Shown here one piece after another: positions 31,180 to 42,947 of a stretch of 64,000 nt of DNA (its first letter is position 1; each line of letters starts with the position of its first letter). Source of the DNA: Rhynochetos jubatus (Eukaryota > Chordata > Aves > Eurypygiformes > Rhynochetidae); NCBI GenBank assembly GCA_027574665.1, contig CM050657.1, positions 14,024,404 through 14,088,403 of the forward strand, given 5' to 3'. The position numbers were made by a program, and so were the translations under genes. Under the pieces are notes generated by a model that saw only the letters and a program-made list of their open reading frames with translations, had not been told where the DNA came from and made no database searches.

Positions 31180-33093
31180 TATTTGACGTGCGCGGTTTCC
31201 GGCCCTGGCCCCTCCGGATTCTGGCTAATAAAGGTGGGGAGGCAGCAATGTGGGTGCAGTGTTTTGCTCCTCTTGGCAGGCCTTTGCAATGCCAGCTAGC
31301 CCTGGAGCTGTGGGCTTTCTGGTTCTCCGGACGCTAACCCTAAGCGTAACCCTAATATTTGACGTGCGCGGTTTCCGGCCCCGGCCCCTCTGGGTTCTGG
31401 CTAGGAAAGGTGGGGAGGCAGCAATGTGGGTGCAGTGTTTTGCTGCTCTTGGCAGGCCTTTGCAATGCCAGCTAGCCCTGGAGCTGTGGGCTTTCTGGTT
31501 CTCCGGACGCTAACCCTAAGCGTAACCCTAGTTGTTCGGGTGCGCGGTTTCCGGCCCCGGCCCCTGTGGGTTCTGGCTAGGGAAGGTGGGGAGGCAGCAA
31601 TGTGGGTGCAGTGTTTTGCTCCTCTTGGCAGGCCTTTGCAATGCCAGCTAGCCCTGGAGCTGTGGGCTTTCTGGTTCTCCGGACGCTAACCCTAAGCGTA
31701 ACCCTAATTGTTAGGGTGCGCGGTTTCCGGCCCCGGCCCCTGTGGGTTCTGGCTAGGGAAGGTGGGGAGGCAGCAATGTGGGTGCAGTGTTTTGCTCCTC
31801 TTGGCAGGCCTTTGCAATGCCAGCTAGCCCTGGAGCTGTGGGCTTTCTGGTTCTCCGGACGCTAACCCTAACCCTAACCCTAATATTTGACGTGCGCAGT
31901 TTCCGGCCCCGGCCCCTGTGGGTTCTGGCTAATAAAGCTGGGGAGGCAGCAATGTGGGTGCAGTGTTTTGCTCCTCTTGGCAGGCCTTTGCAATGCCAGC
32001 TAGCCCTGGAGCTGTGGGCTTTCTGGTTCTCCGGACGCTAACCCTAAGCGTAACCCTAATTGTTAGGGTGCGCGGTTTCCGGCCCCGGCCCCTCTGGGTT
32101 CTGGCTAATAAAGGTGGGGAGGCAGCAATGTGGGTGCAGTGTTTTGCTCGTCTTGGCAGGCCTTTGCAATGCCAGCTAGCCCTGGAGCTGTGGGCTTTGT
32201 GGTTCTCCGGACGCTAACCCTAAGCGTAACCCTAATTGTTAGGGTGCGCGGTTTCCGGCCCCGGCCCCTCTGGGTTCTGGCTAGGGAAGGTGGGGAGGCA
32301 GCAATGTGGGTGCAGTGTTTTGCTGCTCTTGGCAGGCCTTTGCAATGCCAGCTAGCCCTGGAGCTGTGGGCTTTCTGGTTCTCCGGACGCTAACCCTAAG
32401 TGTAACCCTAATTGTTAGGGTGCGCGGTTTCCGTCCCCGTCCCCTCTGGGTTCTGGCTAATACAGGTGGGGAGGCAGCAATGTGGGTGCAGTGTTTTGCT
32501 CCTCTTGGCAGGCCTTTGCAATGCCAGCTAGCCCTGGAGCTGTGGGCTTTCTGGTTCTCCGGACGCTAACCCTAAGCGTAACCCTAATTGTTAGGGTGCG
32601 CGGTTTCCGGCCCCGTCCCCTCTGGGTTCTGGCTAATAAAGGTGGGGAGGCAGCAATGTGGGTGCAGTGTTTTGCTCCTCTTGGCAGGCCTTTGCAATGC
32701 CAGCTAGCCCTGGAGCTGTGGGCTTTCTGGTTCTCCGGACGCTAACCCTAAGCGTAACCCTAATTGTTAGGGTGCGCGGTTTCCGGCCCTGGCCCCTGTG
32801 GGTTCTGGCTATGGAAGGTGGGGAGGCAGCAATGTGGGTGCAGTGTTTTGCTCCTCTTGGCAGGCCTTTGCAATGCCAGCTAGCCCTGGAGCTGTGGGCT
32901 TTGTGGTTCTCCGGACGCTAACCCTAAGCGTAACCCTAATATTTGACGTGCGCAGTTTCCAGCCCCGGCCCCTCTGGGTTCTGGCTAGGGAAGGTGGGGA
33001 GGCAGCAATGTGGGTGCAGTGTTTTGCTCCTCTTGGCAGGCCTTTGCAATGCCAGCTAGCCCTGGAGCTGTGGGCTTTCTGGTTCTCCGGACG

Positions 33094-33121
33094 CTAACCC
33101 TAACCCTAACCCTAACCCTAA
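33094..33121 (-). repeat. Perfect (CCCTAA)4 block, 182-bp monomer
   Basis: Same 182-bp unit, with CCGGTCCCGG as a private change. It heads the cassette 33094-33627, offset by 1,942 bp from 31152. Confidence 0.95.
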
Positions 33122-35914
33122 TATTTGACGTGCGCGGTTTCCGGTCCCGGCCCCTCCGGATTCTGGCTAATAAAGGTGGGGAGGCAGCAATGTGGGTGCA
33201 GTGTTTTGCTCCTCTTGGCAGGCCTTTGCAATGCCAGCTAGCCCTGGAGCTGTGGGCTTTCTGGTTCTCCGGACGCTAACCCTAAGCGTAACCCTAATAT
33301 TTGACGTGCGCGGTTTCCGGCCCCGGCCCCTCTGGGTTCTGGCTAGGGAAGGTGGGGAGGCAGCAATGTGGGTGCAGTGTTTTGCTCCTCTTGGCAGGCC
33401 TTTGCAATGCCAGCTAGCCCTGGAGCTGTGGGCTTTCTGGTTCTCCGGACGCTAACCCTAAGCGTAACCCTAGTTGTTCGGGTGCGCGGTTTCCGGCCCC
33501 GGCCCCTGTGGGTTCTGGATAGGGAAGGTGGGGAGGCAGCAATGTGGGTGCAGTGTTTTGCTCCTCTTGGCAGGCCTTTGCAATGCCAGCTAGCCCTGGA
33601 GCTGTGGGCTTTCTGGTTCTCCGGACGCTAACCCTAAGCGTAACCCTAATTGTTAGGGTGCGCGGTTTCCGGCCCCGGCCCCTCTGGGTTCTGGCTAATA
33701 AAGGTGGGGATGCAGCAATGTGGGTGCAGTGTTTTGCTCGTCTTGGCAGGCCTTTGCAATGCCAGCTAGCCCTGGAGCTGTGGGCTTTCTGGTTCTCCGG
33801 ACGCTAACCCTAAGCGTAACCCTAATTGTTAGGGTGCGCGGTTTCCGGCCCCGGCCCCTCTGGGTTCTGGCTAGGGAAGGTGGGGAGGCAGCAATGTGGG
33901 TGCAGTGTTTTGCTCCTCTTGGCAGGCCTTTGCAATGCCAGCTAGCCCTGGAGCTGTGGGCTTTCTGGTTCTCCGGACGCTAACCCTAAGCGTAACCCTA
34001 ATTGTTAGGTTCCGCGGTTTCCGGCCCCGGACCCTCTGGGTTCTGGCTAATAAATGTGGGGAGGCAGCAATGTGGGTGCAGTGTTTTGCTCCTCTTGGCA
34101 GGCCTTTGCAATGCCAGCTAGCCCTGGAGCTGTGGGCTTTGTGGTTCTCCGGACGCTAACCCTAAGCGTAACCCTAATTGTTAGCGTCCGCGATTTCCGG
34201 CCCCGGCCCCTGTGGGTTCTGGCTAATACAGGTGGGGAGGCAGCAATGTGGGTGCAGTGTTTTGCTCCTCTTGGCAGGCCTTTGCAATGCCAGCTAGCCC
34301 TGGAGCTGTGGGCTTTCTGGTTCTCCGGACGCTAACCCTAAGCGTAACCCTAATTGTTAGGGTGCGCGGTTTCCGACCCGGCCCCTCTGGGTTCTGGCTA
34401 ATAAAGGTGGGGAGGCAGCAATGTGGGTGCAGTGTTTTGCTCCTCTTGGCAGGCCTTTGCAATGCCAGCTAGCCCTGGAGCTGTGGGCTTTCTGGTTCTC
34501 CGGACGCTAACCCTAAGCGTAACCCTAATTGTTAGGGTGCGCGGTTTCCGGCCCCGGCCCCTCTGGGTTCTGGCTAGGGAAGGTGGGGAGGCAGCAATGT
34601 GGGTGCAGTGTTTTGCTCCTCTTGGCAGGCCTTTGCAATGCCAGCTAGCCCTGGAGCTGTGGGCTTTCTGGTTCTCCGGACGCTAACCCTAACCCTAACC
34701 CTAATATTTGACGTGCGCGGTTTCCGGCCCCGGCCCCTGTGGGTTCTGGCTAGGGAAGGTGGGGAGGCAGCAATGTGGGTGCAGTGTTTTGCTCCTCTTG
34801 GCAGGCCTTTGCAATGCCAGCTAGCCCTGGAGCTGTGGGCTTTGTGGTTCTCCGGACGCTAACCCTAAGTGTAACCCTAATTGTTAGGTTCCGCGGTTTC
34901 CGGCCCCGGACCCTCTGGGTTCTGGCTAATAAATGTGGGGAGGCAGCAATGTGGGTGCAGTGTTTTGCTGCTCTTGGCAGGCCTTTGCAATGCCAGCTAG
35001 CCCTGGAGCTGTGGGCTTTGTGGTTCTCCGGACGCTAACCCTAAGCGTAACCCTAATTGTTAGCGTCCGCGATTTCCGTCCCCGGCCCCTGTGGGTTCTG
35101 GCTAATAAAGGTGGGGAGGCAGCAATGTGGGTGCAGTGTTTTGCTCCTCTTGGCAGGCCTTTGCAATGCCAGCTAGCCCTGGAGCTGTGGGCTTTCTGGT
35201 TCTCCGGACGCTAACCCTAAGCGTAACCCTAATTGTTAGGGTGCGCGGTTTCCGGCCCCGGCCCCTCTGCCTTCTGGCTAGGGAAGGTGGGGAGGCAGCA
35301 ATGTGGGTGCAGTGTTTTGCTCCTCTTGGCAGGCCTTTGCAATGCCAGCTAGCCCTGGAGCTGTGGGCTTTCTGGTTCTCCGGACGCTAACCCTAAGCGT
35401 AACCCTAATTGTTAGGGTGCGCGGTTTCCGTCCCCGGCCCCTGTGGGTTCTGGCTAATAAAGGTGGGGAGGCAGCAATGTGGGTGCAGTGTTTTGCTCCT
35501 CTTGGCAGGCCTTTGCAATGCCAGCTAGCCCTGGAGCTGTGGGCTTTCTGGTTCTCCGGACGCTAACCCTAAGCGTAACCCTAATATTTGACGTGCGCGG
35601 TTTCCGGCCCCGGCCCCTCTGGGTTCTGGCTAATAAAGGTGGGGAGGCAGCAATGTGGGTGCAGTGTTTTGCTCCTCTTGGCAGGCCTTTGCAATGCCAG
35701 CTAGCCCTGGAGCTGTGGGCTTTGTGGTTCTCCGGACGCTAACCCTAAGCGTAACCCTAATTGTTAGGGTGCGCGGTTTCCGGCCCCGGCCCCTCTGGGT
35801 TCTGGCTAGGGAAGGTGGGGAGGCAGCAATGTGGGTGCAGTGTTTTGCTCCTCTTGGCAGGCCTTTGCAATGCCAGCTAGCCCTGGAGCTGTGGGCTTTC
35901 TGGTTCTCCGGACG

Positions 35915-36441
35915 CTAACCCTAAGCGTAACCCTAATTGTTAGGGTGCGCGGTTTCCGGCCCCGGCCCCTGTGGGTTCTGGCTAATACAGGTGGGGAGGC
36001 AGCAATGTGGGTGCAGTGTTTTGCTCCTCTTGGCAGGCCTTTGCAATGCCAGCTAGCCCTGGAGCTGTGGGCTTTCTGGTTCTCCGGACGCTAACCCTAA
36101 GCGTAACCCTAATATTTGACGTGCGCGGTTTCCGGCCCCGGCCCCCCTGGATTCTGGCTAATAAAGGTGGGGAGGCAGCAATGTGGGTGCAGTGTTTTGC
36201 TCCTCTTGGCAGGCCTTTGCAATGCCAGCTAGCCCTGGAGCTGTGGGCTTTCTGGTTCTCCGGACGCTAACCCTAAGCGTAACCCTAATTGTTAGGGTGC
36301 GCGGTTTCCGACCCGGCCCCTCTGGGTTCTGGCTAATAAAGGTGGGGAGGCAGCAATGTGGGTGCAGTGTTTTGCTGCTCTTGGCAGGCCTTTGCAATGC
36401 CAGCTAGCCCTGGAGCTGTGGGCTTTCTGGTTCTCCGGACG
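35915..36441 (+). repeat. Three-monomer cassette D6, copy 1
   Basis: The order is TAATACAGG class A unit, class B unit with CCCCCCTGGATT, then a 175-bp TTCCGACCCGG unit. The same trio occurs at 40839-41365 and 42421-42947. Confidence 0.8.
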
Positions 36442-36793
36442 CTAACCCTAAGCGTAACCCTAATTGTTAGGGTGCGCGGTTTCCGGCCCCGGCCCCTCTG
36501 GGTTCTGGCTAATAAAGGTGGGGAGGCAGCAATGTGGGTGCAGTGTTTTGCTCCTCTTGGCAGGCCTTTGCAATGCCAGCTAGCCCTGGAGCTGTGGGCT
36601 TTCTGGTTCTCCGGACGCTAACCCTAAGCGTAACCCTAATATTTGACGTGCGCGGTTTCGGGCCGCGGGCCGTCTGGGTTCTGGCTAGGGAAGGTGGGGA
36701 GGCAGCAATGTGGGTGCAGTGTTTTGCTCCTCTTGGCAGGCCTTTGCAATGCCAGCTAGCCCTGGAGCTGTGGGCTTTCTGGTTCTCCGGACG

Positions 36794-36825
36794 CTAACCC
36801 TAACCCTAACCCTAATTGTTAGGGT
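36794..36825. repeat. Perfect (CCCTAA)3 with inverted TTAGGG in a 175-bp unit
   Basis: The only unit combining a perfect telomeric block, the class A hairpin and the TTCCGACCCGG one-base deletion. It looks like a recombinant of a perfect-telomere unit and a 175-bp unit. Confidence 0.85.
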
Positions 36826-39800
36826 GCGCGGTTTCCGACCCGGCCCCTCTGGGTTCTGGCTAATAAAGGTGGGGAGGCAGCAATGTGGGTGCAGTGTTTT
36901 GCTCCTCTTGGCAGGCCTTTGCAATGCCAGCTAGCCCTGGAGCTGTGGGCTTTGTGGTTCTCCGGACGCTAACCCTAAGCGTAACCCTAATTGTTAGGGT
37001 GCGCGGTTTCCGGCCCCGGCCCCTGTGGGTTCTGGCTAATAAAGGTGGGGAGGCAGCAATGTGTGTGCAGTGTTTTGCTCCTCTTGGCAGGCCTTTGCAA
37101 TGCCAGCTAGCCCTGGAGCTGTGGGCTTTCTGGTTCTCCGGACGCTAACCCTAAGCGTAACCCTAATTGTTAGGGTGCGCGGTTTCCGGCCCCGGCCCCT
37201 CTGCGTTCTGGCTAGGGAAGGTGGGGAGGCAGCAATGTGGGTGCAGTGTTTTGCTGCTCTTGGCAGGCCTTTGCAATGCCAGCTAGCCCTGGAGCTGTGG
37301 GCTTTCTGGTTCTCCGGACGCTAACCCTAAGCGTAACCCTAATTGTTCGGGTGCGCGGTTTCCGGCCCCGGCCCCTGTGGGTTCTGGGTAGGGAAGGTGG
37401 GGAGGCAGCAATGTGGGTGCAGTGTTTTGCTCCTCTTGGCAGGCCTTTGCAATGCCAGCTAGCCCTGGAGCTGTGGGCTTTCTGGTTCTCCGGACGCTAA
37501 CCCTAAGCGTAACCCTAGTTGTTCGGGTGCGCGGTTTCCGGCCCTGGCCCCTGTGGGTTCTGGATAGGGAAGGTGGGGAGGCAGCAATGTGGGTGCAGTG
37601 TTTTGCTCCTCTTGGCAGGCCTTTGCAATGCCAGCTAGCCCTGGAGCTGTGGGCTTTCTGGTTCTCCGGACGCTAACCCTAAGCGTAACCCTAATTGTTA
37701 GGGTGCGCGGTTTCCGGCCCCGGCCCCTCTGGGTTCTGGCTAGGGAAGGTGGGGAGGCAGCAATGTGGGTGCAGTGTTTTGCTCCTCTTGGCAGGCCTTT
37801 GCAATGCCAGCTAGCCCTGGAGCTGTGGGCTTTCTGGTTCTCCGGACGCTAACCCTAACCCTAACCCTAATATTTGACGTGCGCGGTTTCCGGCCCCGGC
37901 CCCTCTGGGTTCTGGCTAGGGAAGGTGGGGAGGCAGCAATGTGGGTGCAGTGTTTTGCTCCTCTTGGCAGGCCTTTGCAATGCCAGCTAGCCCTGGAGCT
38001 GTGGGCTTTCTGGTTCTCCGGACGCTAACCCTAAGTGTAACCCTAATTGTTAGGTTCCGCGGTTTCCGGCCCTGGACCCTCTGGGTTCTGGCTAATAAAT
38101 GTGGGGAGGCAGCAATGTGGGTGCAGTGTTTTGCTCCTCTTGGCAGGCCTTTGCAATGCCAGCTAGCCCTGGAGCTGTGGGCTTTGTGGTTCTCCGGACG
38201 CTAACCCTAAGCGTAACCCTAATTGTTAGCGTCCGCGATTTCCGGCCCCGGCCCCTGTGGGTTCTGGCTAATACAGGTGGGGAGGCAGCAATGTGGGTGC
38301 AGTGTTTTGCTCCTCTTGGCAGGCCTTTGCAATGCCAGCTAGCCCTGGAGCTGTGGGCTTTGTGGTTCTCCGGACGCTAACCCTAAGCGTAACCCTAATT
38401 GTTAGGGTGCGCGGTTTCCGGCCCCGGCCCCTCTGGGTTCTGGCTAATAAAGGTGGGGAGGCAGCAATGTGGGTGCAGTGTTTTGCTCCTCTTGGCAGGC
38501 CTTTGCAATGCCAGCTAGCCCTGGAGCTGTGGGCTTTCTGGTTCTCCGGACGCTAACCCTAACCCTAACCCTAATATTTGACGTGCGCGGTTTCCGGCCC
38601 CGGCCCCTGCGGGTTCTGGCTAATAAAGGTGGGGAGGCAGCAATGTGGGTGCAGTGTTTTGCTCCTCTTGGCAGGCCTTTGCAATGCCAGCTAGCCCTGG
38701 AGCTCTGGGCTTTCTGGTTCTCCGGACGCTAACCCTAAGCGTAACCCTAATTGTTCGGGTGCGCGTTTTCCGTCCCCGGCCCCTGTGGGTTCTGGCTAAT
38801 AAAGGTGGGGAGGCAGCAATGTGGGTGCAGTGTTTTGCTCCTCTTGGCAGGCCTTTGCAATGCCAGCTAGCCCTGGAGCTGTGGGCTTTCTGGTTCTCCG
38901 GACGCTAACCCTAACCCTAACCCTAATATTTGACGTGCGCGGTTTCCGGCCCCGGCCGCTGTGGGTTCTGGCTAATAAAGGTGGGGAGGCAGCAATGTGG
39001 GTGCAGTGTTTTGCTCCTCTTGGCAGGCCTTTGCAATGCCAGCTAGCCCTGGAGCTGTGGGCTTTCTGGTTCTCCGGACGCTAACCCTAAGCGTAACCCT
39101 AATATTTGACGTGCGCGGTTTCCGGCCCCGGCCCCTCTGGGTTCTGGCTAGGGAAGGTGGGGAGGCAGCAATGTGGGTGCAGTGTTTTGCTCCTCTTGGC
39201 AGGCCTTTGCAATGCCAGCTAGCCCTGGAGCTGTGGGCTTTCTGGTTCTCCGGACGCTAACCCTAAGCGTAACCCTAATTGTTAGGGTGCGCGGTTTCCG
39301 GCCCCGGCCCCTCTGGGTTCTGGCTAGGAAAGGTGGGGAGGCAGCAATGTGGGTGCAGTGTTTTGCTGCTCTTGGCAGGCCTTTGCAATGCCAGCTAGCC
39401 CTGGAGCTGTGGGCTTTCTGGTTCTCCGGACGCTAACCCTAAGCGTAACCCTAATTGTTAGGGTGCGCGGTTTCCGGCCCCGGCCCCTGTGGGTTCTGGA
39501 TAGGGAAGGTGGGGAGGCAGCAATGTGGGTGCAGTGTTTTGCTCCTCTTGGCAGGCCTTTGCAATGCCAGCTAGCCCTGGAGCTGTGGGCTTTCTGGTTC
39601 TCCGGACGCTAACCCTAAGCGTAACCCTAATTGTTAGGGTGCGCGGTTTCCGGCCCCGGCCCCTCTGGGTTCTGGCTAATAAAGGTGGGGAGGCAGCAAT
39701 GTGGGTGCAGTGTTTTGCTCCTCTTGGCAGGCCTTTGCAATGCCAGCTAGCCCTGGAGCTGTGGGCTTTCTGGTTCTCCGGACGCTAACCCTAACCCTAA

Positions 39801-40136
39801 CCCTAATATTTGACGTGCGCGGTTTCCGGCCCCGGCCCCTGTGGGTTCTGGCTAGGGAAGGTGGGGAGGCAGCAATGTGGGTGCAGTGTTTTGCTCCTCT
39901 TGGCAGGCCTTTGCAATGCCAGCTAGCCCTGGAGCTGTGGGCTTTCTGGTTCTCCGGACGCTAACCCTAAGCGTAACCCTAATTGTTAGGGTGCGCGGTT
40001 TCCGGCCCCGGCCCCTCTGGGTTCTGGCTAGGGAAGGTGGGGAGGCAGCAATGTGGGTGCAGTGTTTTGCTCCTCTTGGCAGGCCTTTGCAATGCCAGCT
40101 AGCCCTGGAGCTGTGGGCTTTCTGGTTCTCCGGACG

Positions 40137-40486
40137 CTAACCCTAAGCGTAACCCTAATTGTTAGGGTGCGCGGTTTCCGACCCAGCCCCTCTGGGTTCT
40201 GGCTAATAAAGGTGGGGAGGCAGCAATGTGGGTGCAGTGTTTTGCTCCTCTTGGCAGGCCTTTGCAATGCCAGCTAGCCCTGGAGCTGTGGGCTTTCTGG
40301 TTCTCCGGACGCTAACCCTAAGCGTAACCCTAATTGTTAGGGTGCGCGGTATCCGACCCGGCCCCTCTGGGTTCTGGCTAATAAAGGTGGGGAGGCAGCA
40401 ATGTGGGTGCAGTGTTTTGCTCCTCTTGGCAGGCCTTTGCAATGCCAGCTAGCCCTGGAGCTGTGGGCTTTCTGGTTCTCCGGACG
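40137..40486 (+). repeat. Adjacent pair of 175-bp monomers
   Basis: Two neighbouring units both carry the TTCCGACCC or ATCCGACCC deletion allele, the only back-to-back pair of this subfamily. One has GACCCAGCCCC and the other GGTATCCGACCC. Confidence 0.85.
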
Positions 40487-40838
40487 CTAACCCTAAGCGT
40501 AACCCTAATTGTTAGGGTGCGCGGTTTCCGGCCCCGGCCCCTCTGGGTTCTGGCTAGGGAAGGTGGGGAGGCAGCAATGTGGGTGCAGTGTTTTGCTCCT
40601 CTTGGCAGGCCTTTGCAATGCCAGCTAGCCCTGGAGCTGTGGGCTTTCTGGTTCTCCGGACGCTAACCCTAAGCGTAACCCTAATTGTTAGGGTGCGCGG
40701 TTTCCGGCCCCGGCCCCTCTGCCTTCTGGCTAGGGAAGGTGGGGAGGCAGCAATGTGGGTGCAGTGTTTTGCTCCTCTTGGCAGGCCTTTGCAATGCCAG
40801 CTAGCCCTGGAGCTGTGGGCTTTGTGGTTCTCCGGACG

Positions 40839-41365
40839 CTAACCCTAAGCGTAACCCTAATTGTTAGGGTGCGCGGTTTCCGGCCCCGGCCCCTGTGGGT
40901 TCTGGCTAATACAGGTGGGGAGGCAGCAATGTGGGTGCAGTGTTTTGCTCCTCTTGGCAGGCCTTTGCAATGCCAGCTAGCCCTGGAGCTGTGGGCTTTC
41001 TGGTTCTCCGGACGCTAACCCTAAGCGTAACCCTAATATTTGACGTGCGCGGTTTCCGGCCCCGGCCCCCCTGGATTCTGGCTAATAAAGGTGGGGATGC
41101 AGCAATGTGGGTGCAGTGTTTTGCTCCTCTTGGCAGGCCTTTGCAATGCCAGCTAGCCCTGGAGCTGTGGGCTTTCTGGTTCTCCGGACGCTAACCCTAA
41201 GCGTAACCCTAATTGTTAGGGTGCGCGGTTTCCGACCCGGCCCCTCTGGGTTCTGGCTAATACAGGTGGGGAGGCAGCAATGTGGGTGCAGTGTTTTGCT
41301 GCTCTTGGCAGGCCTTTGCAATGCCAGCTAGCCCTGGAGCTGTGGGCTTTCTGGTTCTCCGGACG
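40839..41365 (+). repeat. Three-monomer cassette D6, copy 2
   Basis: Same trio as 35915-36441. The class B unit here has GGGGATGCAG in place of GGGGAGGCAG. Confidence 0.8.
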
Positions 41366-42420
41366 CTAACCCTAAGCGTAACCCTAATATTTGACGTGCG
41401 CGGTTTCCGGCCCCGGCCCCTCTGGGTTCTGGCTAGGGAAGGTGGGGAGGCAGCAATGTGGGTGCAGTGTTTTGCTCCTCTTGGCAGGCCTTTGCAATGC
41501 CAGCTAGCCCTGGAGCTGTGGGCTTTCTGGTTCTCCGGACGCTAACCCTAAGCGTAACCCTAATTGTTCGGGTGCGCGGTTTCCGGCCCCGGCCCATCTG
41601 GGTTCTGGCTAGGGAAGGTGGGGAGGCAGCAATGTGGGTGCAGTGTTTTGCTCCTCTTGGCAGGCCTTTGCAATGCCAGCTAGCCCTGGAGCTGTGGGCT
41701 TTCTGGTTCTCCGTACGCTAACCCTAACCCTAACCCTAATATTTGACGTGCGCGGTTTCCGGCCCCGGCCCCTGTGGGTTCTGGCTATGGAAGGTGGGGA
41801 GGCAGCAATGTGGGTGCAGTGTTTTGCTCCTCTTGGCAGGCCTTTGCAATGCCAGCTAGCCCTGGAGCTGTGGGCTTTCTGGTTCTCTGGACGCTAACCC
41901 TAAGCGTAACCCTAATTGTTAGCGTCCGCGGTTTCCGGCCCCGGCCCCTGTGGGTTCTGGCTAATACAGGTGGGGAGGCAGCAATGTGGGTGCAGTGTTT
42001 TGCTCGTCTTGGCAGGCCTTTGCAATGCCAGCTAGCCCTGGAGCTGTGGGCTTTCTGGTTCTCCGGACGCTAACCCTAACCCTAACCCTAATATTTGACG
42101 TGCGCGGTTTCCGGCCCCGGCCCCTGTGGGTTCTGGCTAATAAAGCTGGGGAGGCAGCAATGTGTGTGCAGTGTTTTGCTCCTCTTGGCAGGCCTTTGCA
42201 ATGCCAGCTAGCCCTGGAGCTGTGGGCTTTCTGGTTCTCCGGACGCTAACCCTAAGCGTAACCCTAATTGTTAGGGTGCGCGGTATCCGACCCGGCCCCT
42301 CTGGGTTCTGGCTAATAAAGGTGGGGAGGCAGCAATGTGGGTGCAGTGTTTTGCTCCTCTTGGCAGGCCTTTGCAATGCCAGCTAGCCCTGGAGCTGTGG
42401 GCTTTGTGGTTCTCCGGACG

Positions 42421-42947
42421 CTAACCCTAAGCGTAACCCTAATTGTTAGGGTGCGCGGTTTCCGGCCCCGGCCCCTGTGGGTTCTGGCTAATACAGGTGG
42501 GGAGGCAGCAATGTGGGTGCAGTGTTTTGCTCCTCTTGGCAGGCCTTTGCAATGCCAGCTAGCCCTGGAGCTGTGGGCTTTCTGGTTCTCCGGACGCTAA
42601 CCCTAAGCGTAACCCTAATATTTGACGTGCGCGGTTTCCGGCCCCGGCCCCCCTGGATTCTGGCTAATAAAGGTGGGGATGCAGCAATGTGGGTGCAGTG
42701 TTTTGCTCCTCTTGGCAGGCCTTTGCAATGCCAGCTAGCCCTGGAGCTGTGGGCTTTCTGGTTCTCCGGACGCTAACCCTAAGCGTAACCCTAATTGTTA
42801 GGGTGCGCGGTTTCTGACCCGGCCCCTCTGGGTTCTGGCTAATAAAGGTGGGGAGGCAGCAATGTGGGTGCAGTGTTTTGCTCCTCTTGGCAGGCCTTTG
42901 CAATGCCAGCTAGCCCTGGAGCTGTGGGCTTTCTGGTTCTCCGGACG
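42421..42947 (+). repeat. Three-monomer cassette D6, copy 3
   Basis: Same trio, with GGGGATGCAG as in copy 2, so copies 2 and 3 are the closer pair. The 175-bp unit has TTTCTGACCCGG. Confidence 0.8.

Larger units (their letters stand above)
29744..35914 (+). repeat. Mosaic stretch with recurring small cassettes
   Basis: The cassette of a 182-bp unit, class B unit(s) and a CCCTAGTTGTTCGGG unit begins at 29386, 31152 and 33094. The TAGGTTCCGCGG unit appears at 33980 and 34859; at both it is followed directly by an AGCGTCCGCGATTTCC unit (34156, 35035). Perfect-telomere units start at 31152, 31862, 33094 and 34683. The 175-bp unit at 34332 is the first outside the D4 repeats. Confidence 0.75.
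36442..40838 (+). repeat. Mosaic stretch, 25 monomers
   Basis: Satellite only. Perfect-telomere units start at 36794 (class A and 175 bp), 37849, 38553, 38905 and 39785. A unit at 36618 has a cluster of C-to-G changes. The TAGGTTCCGCGG unit followed by AGCGTCCGCGATTTCC recurs at 38025-38376. Two 175-bp units are adjacent at 40137 and 40312. Confidence 0.8.
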
